Assembly: GCA_030950975.1 (NCBI GenBank)
Contig: JAUZQL010000210.1
Coordinates: forward strand, 1 to 6,767
Direction of reading: 5' to 3'
DNA length: 6,767 nucleotides
DNA from: Mariprofundaceae bacterium
Lineage (GTDB): Bacteria > Pseudomonadota > Zetaproteobacteria > Mariprofundales > Mariprofundaceae
Within the stretch, counting starts at the first letter, position 1. Each line of letters opens with the position of its first letter. The position numbers and the translations under genes are program-made. Of this stretch, positions 1-5,676 are shown in pieces. A model generated the notes under the pieces. It was given only the letters and a program-made list of their open reading frames with translations. It made no database searches and was not told the DNA's origin.

Positions 1-1
1 T

Positions 2-184
2 GCTGGTGATATTTTGGGAGCCTTAACAAGCGAAGGTGGTATTGAAGGAAAACAAGTCGGTAAAATCCATATTTTGGATCAATGGGCTTATGTGGCTGTT
101 GAACGTTCGGTCGTGAATCAAGCCTTTAAAAAGCTCAATGATGGACAATTGAAAGGTAAAAAATTCAGAGTTCGCCGTATTTAA
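2..184 (+). CDS. dbpA: ATP-dependent RNA helicase DbpA, C-terminal end (partial)
   Basis: Only the last 60 codons and the TAA stop lie in the window; the gene enters from the left edge. The fragment reads GDILGALTSEGG, then IEGKQVGKIHI, WAYVAVE and a final KGKKFRVRRI. This is the pattern of the DbpA-type C-terminal RNA-binding domain (an RRM-like fold), whose family signature is a GD-hxGAL start, an IGKI strand, a YVAV strand and a K(G/L)K-FRVR end. In DbpA this domain binds hairpin 92 of 23S rRNA and directs the DEAD-box ATPase core to assembling 50S subunits in the cytoplasm. The helicase core itself is outside the window, so DeaD/CsdA-like relatives that share the domain cannot be fully excluded. 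The gene converges on the tRNA-Lys gene and is followed by a hairpin terminator. Confidence 0.85.
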   Translation, partial: AGDILGALTSEGGIEGKQVGKIHILDQWAYVAVERSVVNQAFKKLNDGQLKGKKFRVRRI

Positions 185-228
185 TTGCTTGCTTATTGGA
201 TGATATAGTAGTTCAAGTATGAAAGTAC

Positions 229-268
229 CGTCATCCTGTGGTCTTTTCATCAGGGATGACGTATTTTT
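229..268 (+). terminator. Rho-independent terminator of dbpA
   Basis: An 8-bp perfect stem, CGTCATCC (229-236) with GGATGACG (254-261), encloses a 17-nt loop whose TG/CA ends could extend the stem past one bulge. It is followed by TATTTTT (262-268). It lies 45 bp after the dbpA stop and has its T-run on the plus strand, so it serves dbpA rather than the opposing tRNA. Confidence 0.7.
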
Positions 269-301
269 CCCATGACGACGCTAAAAATTAAGGACAAACA
301 A

Positions 302-329
302 AAAAAGGAGCCCCAAAGGACTCCTTTTT
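302..329 (-). terminator. Rho-independent terminator of tRNA-Lys (possibly bidirectional)
   Basis: AAAAAGGAG (302-310) pairs perfectly with CTCCTTTTT (321-329). After one C-A mismatch, two more C-G pairs close a 4-nt loop. Read on the minus strand, the stem runs into a stretch of seven T residues interrupted by one G, a strong intrinsic terminator about 30 nt beyond the tRNA CCA end. On the plus strand only the five T residues within the stem follow the GC-rich part, so any role as a second stop for dbpA read-through would be weaker. Confidence 0.8.
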
Positions 330-333
330 AACC

Positions 334-352
334 ACTCTTGAAAAACAAGAGT
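334..352 (-). other. Hairpin in the 3' trailer of the tRNA-Lys precursor
   Basis: ACTCTTG (334-340) and CAAGAGT (346-352) form a 7-bp perfect stem with a 5-nt loop that reads TTTTT on the transcribed strand. It begins 5 nt after the CCA end and lies before the terminator. It has no T-run after it, so it is not itself a terminator. It may present the trailer for endonucleolytic cleavage or block 3' exonucleases, but this role is inferred from position only. Confidence 0.45.
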
Positions 353-357
353 TTATA

Positions 358-433
358 TGGTGCGCCCATCTGGACTCGAACCAGAGGCCCACGGATTAAA
401 AGTCCGCTACTCTACCAACTGAGCTATAGGCGC
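358..433 (-). tRNA. tRNA-Lys (anticodon TTT)
   Basis: The 76-nt minus-strand sequence folds as a complete cloverleaf. The acceptor stem GCGCCTA pairs with TGGGCGC (with a T-G wobble at pair 6), followed by discriminator A and an encoded CCA end. The D-arm is GCTC-AGTTGGTA-GAGT. The anticodon arm is GCGGA-CTTTTAA-TCCGT, which puts TTT at positions 34-36 and so reads lysine AAA/AAG codons. The variable loop is 5 nt, and the T-arm is TCTGG-TTCGAGT-CCAGA. It is a solitary tRNA between the FAD oxidoreductase gene upstream and convergent dbpA downstream, with its own promoter-like sequence and terminator. Nothing in it suggests a pseudogene or an attachment-site remnant. Confidence 0.97.
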
Positions 434-467
434 ATATTCAAGAGCTAATGCCCTTCGAACGGCGCGA

Positions 468-495
468 ACTTTAGCGTCCAAATATCCATCGTCAA
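468..495 (-). promoter_or_regulatory. Putative sigma-70 promoter of tRNA-Lys with GC-rich discriminator
   Basis: On the minus strand, TTGACG (495-490) matches the -35 consensus at 5 of 6 bases. After a 16-bp spacer comes TAAAGT (473-468), a 4-of-6 match to the -10 box. It is followed at once by TCGCGCC, a GC-rich discriminator of the kind found at stable-RNA promoters under stringent (ppGpp) control. Transcription would start near position 461, leaving a leader of roughly 27 nt for RNase P removal. The -35 box lies only 18 bp beyond the stop codon of the oxidoreductase gene. Confidence 0.6.
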
Positions 496-512
496 CCCTC
501 ATTTTATTATTT

Positions 513-2126
513 CTATTTTTCGGCAAGTTGAATGACCTTAGAAGCAGCTTTTAAACCATCAACTGCTGCGGATACAATGCCACCTGCATAGCCAGCACCT
601 TCACCAATAGGATAAAGCCCCGATAAGCGTGTCGCTTGCATATTCTTTTCTCGTAGAAAACGAACAGGGGAGCTTGTACGTGATTCTACAGCTAAAATAT
701 TGGCATCCGCAGTGATGTAACCTCGCATTTTTTGATCAAAGGCACGAAACCCTTCGCACAAAGGCTTCAATAACCATGTCGGAAAGAGTTCATGGAGGTT
801 GGCGGCTTCGACATTGGGTTTAAAACGTGTGTTTGCCAATAAGCCTGTCGCGTTACCTTGAACAAAATCAATGATACGCATGGCAGGCGCTGCATACGGT
901 GTTGATGCCATCTCAAAACACTTCTTTTCCAAAGAACGCTGCAAACGAATACCACTCAAAGCATCCTTCCCCAAGCCTTGTCGTTGCATATCTTTGCTTG
1001 TGATTTGTACAACAATACCTGAATTGGCAAGTGGGCTACGTCGATGTCCATTGCTCATGCCATTGACTGCCATCATGCCATCTTCTGTAGGCGAGGGGAC
1101 AATCAAACCGCCGGGACACATGCAAAAACTATACACGCCCCGTTGCCCGATATGCGCATCCTTGACTTGATGTGCCAAGCGATATTCCGCCGCACCCAAT
1201 GCAGGATGATTGGCAGCATGACCATATTGCGATTCATTGACCCAAGCTTGTGAATGTTCCGCTCGAACACCCACTGCAAAATCTTTGGCTTCAACTTCAA
1301 TCCCCTGTTTGTAAAGGGATTCAATGGTATCACGAGCAGAATGTCCAATAGCTAACATCACATGAGGGGCAAGAATTTCATCGCCTGAAGCCAAACGAAC
1401 CCCTTGCACTTGATTCTGCTTGGTCAACAAAGATACTACTTTACTTTCAAAGCGATAATCAACGCCCAAATCCATCAAGTGTTGACGCATGTTCCGAACA
1501 ATACGCACCAATTTATCCGTACCCAAATGAGGATGGGCATCCACCAAAATATTTTCTTTGGCACCAAAACGAACAAATTCCGCCAATACCCAACGTACAA
1601 AAGGATGTTTGATACGAGTGTATAATTTTCCATCCGTATATGTGCCTGCGCCACCTTCACCGAAACAGATATTACTTTCCGTATTCAATTCACCACGGCT
1701 ACGCAAACGACCAATATCACGCATGCGTTTTTCAACAGGTTTACCACGCTCTAACAAGGTGACTTGAATCCCTGCTTCCGCCAAAGAAAGTGCTGCAAAC
1801 AAACCTGCTGGCCCTGCACCCACCACCACGACATGTTGAGCTTGTTGTGAAGGTGAAGCCTGTAGTTGCAAAGGTTTACTGATATTCAAACTGGATGTTT
1901 CAATTTTTACGGCTCTCGCAGGCAACGGATAGTCTTCGGGAATACAACATTCAATAGAACATACAAAATGAACATCCAGACGTTTACGCGCATCAAGGGC
2001 ACGGCGAACAATGTGAATATCACGAATGTCTTGGCTAGGAATGTCGAGATATTGCGATAATAGCTTAGTAAGCGCTTGGTTTTGTGTATCAAGTGGAATA
2101 GATAGATTGGATAAACGAATCAACAT
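513..2126 (-). CDS. NAD(P)/FAD-dependent oxidoreductase of the COG2509 type
   Basis: A 537-residue flavoprotein of a widespread family with no assigned physiological reaction. Residues 1-90 form the family's N-terminal extension, including a basic RRALDARKR segment (41-49). The FAD-binding Rossmann motif is VVVGAGPAGLFAA at 100-112 (GAGPAG 103-108), ending in the acidic residue E126 that typically contacts the FAD ribose. Further family landmarks are CFGEGGAGTYTDGKL at 154-168, a second nucleotide-binding segment AIGHSARDT at 259-267, FCMCPGG at 334-340, ESRTSSPVR at 481-489 and the C-terminal FAD-closing motif GEGAGYAGGI at 508-517. There are no membrane segments or signal peptide, so it should be cytosolic. 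The ATG is preceded by AAGGTAG 8 nt upstream. The gene stands alone between the pilus ATPase cluster and tRNA-Lys, with no clear terminator after it. The FCMCPGG cysteines are a plausible redox or metal site, but that is inference. Confidence 0.85.
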   Translation of the reverse strand: MLIRLSNLSIPLDTQNQALTKLLSQYLDIPSQDIRDIHIVRRALDARKRLDVHFVCSIECCIPEDYPLPARAVKIETSSLNISKPLQLQASPSQQAQHVVVVGAGPAGLFAALSLAEAGIQVTLLERGKPVEKRMRDIGRLRSRGELNTESNICFGEGGAGTYTDGKLYTRIKHPFVRWVLAEFVRFGAKENILVDAHPHLGTDKLVRIVRNMRQHLMDLGVDYRFESKVVSLLTKQNQVQGVRLASGDEILAPHVMLAIGHSARDTIESLYKQGIEVEAKDFAVGVRAEHSQAWVNESQYGHAANHPALGAAEYRLAHQVKDAHIGQRGVYSFCMCPGGLIVPSPTEDGMMAVNGMSNGHRRSPLANSGIVVQITSKDMQRQGLGKDALSGIRLQRSLEKKCFEMASTPYAAPAMRIIDFVQGNATGLLANTRFKPNVEAANLHELFPTWLLKPLCEGFRAFDQKMRGYITADANILAVESRTSSPVRFLREKNMQATRLSGLYPIGEGAGYAGGIVSAAVDGLKAASKVIQLAEK

Positions 2127-2271
2127 GCGGCAAAACTACCTTAAAAGCATCATGAAAACTGTTTTTTTGATACATCCATTGAAGCGATAAAAGGAAATCG
2201 CTTTGCAATTTTATGGTATGAATGGCTATCGTATCTAATGATTCAAGAATAGAAGTGACGTTTTATAGAAA
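2127..2271 (-). promoter_or_regulatory. Intergenic region with hairpin and possible promoter for the oxidoreductase gene
   Basis: This gap lies between the third PilT paralogue and the oxidoreductase gene. AAGCGAT (2182-2188) and ATCGCTT (2197-2203) form a 7-bp stem with an 8-nt loop, extendable by G-T pairs. No T-run follows on the minus strand, so it is not a convincing terminator for the pil genes. A minus-strand TAAAAT (2213-2208) is 5 of 6 to a -10 box, but no good -35 box stands upstream. If it is used, transcription would start near 2201 and place the hairpin at the 5' end of the oxidoreductase mRNA. Confidence 0.25.
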
Positions 2272-3369
2272 TTATTCTCTCCCCATGCGCATGGCAAAAT
2301 CTTCACGGTACACCGAGTTCGCCCAACCTTCTTCATAACTAATTTGATTGTTTTCAATCAGGCGCTGAAGGTGTTGGTCAAAGGTTTGACTACCATATAA
2401 TGTATGACCTTCTTCCATCGCCTTTGGAATACCACCCCAACGATCTGGATCCAAAATAAAATGTCGAATCACAGAGTTGCAGACCATAATTTCAAGTGCT
2501 GCAACCCGCCCTTTACCCTCTTTTAAAGGAATAAGTTTTTGCACAACAATGGCACGAAGATTTTCAGATAACCGTTCACGAATAGCATCTTGCTCATCCA
2601 AAGCAAACGATGACATAATACGTTTCATCGTACCGACCGCTGTAGTTGCATGGACCGTTGCCATCACCAAATGACCTGTTTCAGAGGCTTGCAATGCCAA
2701 TTGAATGACTTCTCGATCACGCGCTTCACCTGCAACAATAATATCAGGAGCTTCACGCAGTGCATCAATCAAACCCTGCGCATAGGATGAAACATCATTG
2801 CCCAATTGACGTTGACATACCGTCCCCTTAAAGGTGGTTTGATACTTAAATTCAACAGGGTCTTCAATGGTAATCACGTGAACAGGTTTATTGATAATGG
2901 TATAATTAATCATCGATGCCATCGTGGTGCTTTTACCTGAGCCCGTTGCGCCTGCGACCAAAATCAATCCATTGCGTGTATTGTTGCATAAATCTTGAAT
3001 CACTGGTGGCAAGCGTAATTCTTGAAACGTTGGAATGACCTGTGGAATCACGCGTGCAACAATGCCAAAATTATCATGCGTACGCATCACATGAATCCGA
3101 AAGTGCGCCACATTTTCCAAAGAATATTGGAAATCTTCACTTTGAATACGCTCAACATCCACTTTTTCAAAACGGTCACGCAGCATATACTCCACCATCG
3201 CTTTCACTTGCTCACGTTTGGGTGGGGCAACTTTGTCAGGTGAAATCGTGACAACGCTACCATAAATACGCATACGTATCCGATCACTCGTTCGAATCAT
3301 CAAGTCGGATGCTTGATGTTTTTGCGATGCCAGTAATAAATCGTCGATAAGTTGTCCTTCGCCACTCAT
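2272..3369 (-). CDS. Third PilT/PilU-family type IV pilus ATPase, divergent paralogue
   Basis: A 365-residue secretion-superfamily ATPase related to the pilus retraction motors PilT and PilU. Hexamers of these proteins act at the cytoplasmic face of the inner membrane. The catalytic elements are intact: Walker A GATGSGKST (140-148), Asp box ITIEDPVEF (166-174), a Walker B region ending in GEARD (214-218, usually GEMRD or GEIRD) and a His box ETGHLVMATVH (230-240). The N-terminal domain lacks the usual SDLHLSxGxPP signature and reads SDLMIRTSDRIRMR (21-34). The PilT C-terminal AIRNLIRE motif is replaced by VIRHFILD followed by PDRWGG (300-313). QTFDQHL (328-334) resembles PilU (MQTFDQ). The start codon overlaps the pilU stop as TAATG and has only a weak ribosome site (GAAAATATA), so it is probably translated by coupling to pilU. 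The motifs suggest an active ATPase, perhaps a specialised accessory retraction motor. Its exact role cannot be read from the sequence. Confidence 0.85.
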   Translation of the reverse strand: MSGEGQLIDDLLLASQKHQASDLMIRTSDRIRMRIYGSVVTISPDKVAPPKREQVKAMVEYMLRDRFEKVDVERIQSEDFQYSLENVAHFRIHVMRTHDNFGIVARVIPQVIPTFQELRLPPVIQDLCNNTRNGLILVAGATGSGKSTTMASMINYTIINKPVHVITIEDPVEFKYQTTFKGTVCQRQLGNDVSSYAQGLIDALREAPDIIVAGEARDREVIQLALQASETGHLVMATVHATTAVGTMKRIMSSFALDEQDAIRERLSENLRAIVVQKLIPLKEGKGRVAALEIMVCNSVIRHFILDPDRWGGIPKAMEEGHTLYGSQTFDQHLQRLIENNQISYEEGWANSVYREDFAMRMGRE

Positions 3370-4517
3370 TATATTTTCAACTCTGTTGAAGATGACGATA
3401 AATTATCCAGACTATTTCCCTCATCATCACTTTCCAAACGAGACATTTTCATTTTCAAACGCAAGTCATTCACCGCATCTGCTTGCACCAAAGCTTCATC
3501 TTCAGATACAAAACCATCTTTCCATAATTGTAACAAACATTGGTCAAAGGTTTGCATGCCATAATTTTTACCCGCTGACATGGCTTCCTTAACTTCACCA
3601 ATATCCCATTTTTCAATCAAATCTGCGATACGTGGCGTGTTGATTAAAATTTCAATGGCTGCCTTACGACCACCCGATGGCGTTTTCACCAAACGTTGTG
3701 ATAAAATAGCTTTCATATTCATGGCTAAATTCAAACGTATTTGAGGATGCACTTCTTCGGGGAAAAAGTTTAAAATACGTTCCAGTGCTTGGTTGGCATT
3801 GTTGGCATGTAGGGTTGCCATGCAAAGATGCCCTGTTTCTGCAAATTCCAAGGCATGTTCCATTGTTTCACGATCGCGAATTTCACCCACAAGAATCACA
3901 TCGGGTGCTTGTCGCAATGTATTCTTTAGCGCCGCTTTAAATGATACAGTATCCGTGCCGACTTCTCGCTGAGTCACCACGCTACGGCGATGTTGATGCA
4001 CAAATTCCACGGGATCTTCAATGGTAATAATATGCCCCGCTTGGGTGCGATTACGATGATCAATCATAGCTGCCAATGAGGTTGATTTTCCTGAACTGGT
4101 TGCGCCTACCATCACGACCAAGCCGCGTTTATTCATCATAATATCTTTAAAAATTTCGGGAAGCCCTAATTCATCTAAAGTCGGCACCTCCGTCGTAATT
4201 TTACGAACGACCATCGCTACATCGCCACGTTGGCGAAGAATATTGACACGAAAACGCCCCATGCCTTCATACGCTAGCGCCAAATTCATTTCCATGGTTT
4301 CAGCAAATTCAGCCCGCTGTTTTTCACTCATACATGCATTGGCTAACTGCTCTGTTTCCACACCATTCAAGGGGGGTTGTTTTAAGGGTTTGACCACATT
4401 ATTGATACGATAAGCAGGCGCCATCCCCGATGTAATATACACATCTGACGCATCTTGTTTCACCATAATCATCAACAACTGGCGAATCGATAGTTTTTTA
4501 GGTTCATTGGCACTCAT
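3369..4517 (-). CDS. pilU: Type IV pilus retraction ATPase PilU
   Basis: A 382-residue PilT paralogue of the PilU type. PilU works with PilT at the pilus base, raising retraction force, and usually cannot drive retraction alone. In order it shows an N-terminal SDVYITSGMAP segment (24-34) where PilT has SDLHLSSGEPP, a Walker A of the form GATSSGKST (138-146), Asp box ITIEDPVEF (164-172), GEIRD (211-215) and a His box ETGHLCMATLH (227-237). PilU hallmarks follow: RIADLIEK with GEVKEAM (296-313), YGMQTFDQCL (319-328) and VNDLRLKMKM (349-358). The last 20 or so residues are acidic and serine-rich and look disordered. The fourth Walker A position is S where G is usual; the glycine, lysine and serine that bind phosphate remain. 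The ATG has a good ribosome site, AAGGAA, 7 nt upstream. It lies 41 bp after pilT and overlaps the next gene by 1 bp. Confidence 0.92.
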   Translation of the reverse strand: MSANEPKKLSIRQLLMIMVKQDASDVYITSGMAPAYRINNVVKPLKQPPLNGVETEQLANACMSEKQRAEFAETMEMNLALAYEGMGRFRVNILRQRGDVAMVVRKITTEVPTLDELGLPEIFKDIMMNKRGLVVMVGATSSGKSTSLAAMIDHRNRTQAGHIITIEDPVEFVHQHRRSVVTQREVGTDTVSFKAALKNTLRQAPDVILVGEIRDRETMEHALEFAETGHLCMATLHANNANQALERILNFFPEEVHPQIRLNLAMNMKAILSQRLVKTPSGGRKAAIEILINTPRIADLIEKWDIGEVKEAMSAGKNYGMQTFDQCLLQLWKDGFVSEDEALVQADAVNDLRLKMKMSRLESDDEGNSLDNLSSSSTELKI

Positions 4518-4558
4518 GATATATTTCCTTAGCCCTTATATTTTAGTATGATGCTATC

Positions 4559-5614
4559 TTAGTTCGTGCCGCCAAATAATTTTTTATTATTGCATTTTTC
4601 TAAAGCTTCTTCTTGCGTAATTTTACGTGTTTTCAGCAAGTCTTGTAAATTAGAATCCAATGTTTGCATACCTTCTCGCGAACCAATTTGCATGACTGAA
4701 ACCATTTGAGGAATTTTGTTTTCACGAATCAAGTTTCGTATGGCAGGCGTACCCAACATAATTTCATGTGCAGCAACACGCCCTTTTCCATCCGCAGTTC
4801 TTAACAATGCTTGTGAAATCACCCCTTTCAACGATTCCGACAACATCGCTCGTACCATATCTTTTTCAGCCGCAGGAAAGACATCAATCAAACGGTCAAT
4901 GGTTTTAGGTGCTGAAGATGTATGCAATGTTCCAAATACCATGTGCCCTGTTTCAGCCGCCGTTAATGCCAAACTAATGGTTTCTAAATCACGCATTTCA
5001 CCCACCAAAATCACATCAGGATCTTCACGCAAAGCCGCTTTCAAGGCATTGGCAAACGATTTGGTATTAGGCCCAAGTTCACGTTGAGAAACCAAGCAAC
5101 CCTTGGATTGATGTACAAATTCAATCGGATCTTCAATGGTTAAAATATGCCCTTTTTCATTTTCATTACGGTAATTCATCATGGCTGCTAAAGTGGTCGA
5201 TTTACCAGAACCCGTTGGACCTGTGACCAAACAAATGCCCCTTGGTAACATCGCAAGTTTCTTAAATATTTCAGGACACTTCAGTTGATCCATCGTCAGT
5301 ATTTCAGTTGGAATCACACGAAATACAGCACTCATGCCCCGATGTTGTTTGAAGCAGTTAACACGAAAACGAGCGATATCTCCAAGCGCAAATGAGAAAT
5401 CAAGCTCCAAATGTTCTTCAAACACTTTGCGTTGTTGATCGTTCATGATGTCATACACCATCGTTTGAACATCACGGGCTTCAACCTTTGGCATTTTAAT
5501 TTTAGTCATATCACCATGGATACGAATCATCGGTGGTTCACCTGATGAAAGATGCAAATCCGATGCACCATTTTTGACTGTAAACACAAGTAACTCTGAA
5601 ACATCCATTGCCAT
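4559..5614 (-). CDS. pilT: Type IV pilus retraction ATPase PilT
   Basis: A 351-residue protein, close to the usual PilT length, and the most canonical of the three motors here. PilT hexamers hydrolyse ATP to pull pilin subunits out of the pilus fibre into the inner membrane, driving twitching motility, surface sensing and often DNA uptake. The N-terminal PAS-like domain has SDLHLSSGEPPMIR (18-31). The core has Walker A GPTGSGKST (132-140), Asp box LTIEDPIEF (158-166), Walker B leading to GEMRD (205-209) and His box ETGHMVFGTLH (221-231). AIRNLIRE (291-298), the C-terminal PilT motif needed for retraction, is intact, followed by GMQTLD (315-320). The ATG at 5614 is favoured because GGGGA sits 6 nt upstream; a second ATG two codons later would be too distant. 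In many proteobacteria pilT neighbours yggS, but here apbE lies 62 bp upstream. Confidence 0.95.
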   Translation of the reverse strand: MAMDVSELLVFTVKNGASDLHLSSGEPPMIRIHGDMTKIKMPKVEARDVQTMVYDIMNDQQRKVFEEHLELDFSFALGDIARFRVNCFKQHRGMSAVFRVIPTEILTMDQLKCPEIFKKLAMLPRGICLVTGPTGSGKSTTLAAMMNYRNENEKGHILTIEDPIEFVHQSKGCLVSQRELGPNTKSFANALKAALREDPDVILVGEMRDLETISLALTAAETGHMVFGTLHTSSAPKTIDRLIDVFPAAEKDMVRAMLSESLKGVISQALLRTADGKGRVAAHEIMLGTPAIRNLIRENKIPQMVSVMQIGSREGMQTLDSNLQDLLKTRKITQEEALEKCNNKKLFGGTN

Positions 5615-5676
5615 AAAGCATCCCCTATCTTCTTAAAAAAACTTACATCACCCTTGCCAACATGAACACGCCATGT

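Noticed and set aside
23..250. Minus-strand open frame of 75 codons opposite the dbpA end
   Set aside because: The opposite strand encodes a clear DbpA C-terminal domain, and this frame runs through the dbpA terminator hairpin. It shows no family motif.
358..433. tRNA-Lys as an integration site for a mobile element
   Set aside because: No integrase, no repeated tRNA 3' end and no foreign-looking genes are seen on either side in this window.
871..1767. Several overlapping plus-strand open frames opposite the oxidoreductase gene
   Set aside because: They overlap each other in different frames and sit opposite conserved flavoprotein motifs. None has a recognisable domain.
2182..2203. Hairpin as a Rho-independent terminator of the pil genes
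   Set aside because: The stem is followed on the minus strand by CAATGGATG rather than a T-run, so it does not meet the usual pattern.
4716..5087. A 123-codon open frame on the plus strand opposite pilT
   Set aside because: It lies wholly inside pilT, whose catalytic motifs are unmistakable on the other strand. Its protein has no recognisable motif and appears to be a by-product of the pilT codons.
5632..5660. Promoter-like TTGGCA / 17 bp / TTTAAG upstream of pilT
   Set aside because: The -10 match lies in an A/T run. Transcription would begin at about the Shine-Dalgarno sequence itself, leaving almost no leader, so it is unlikely to drive pilT.
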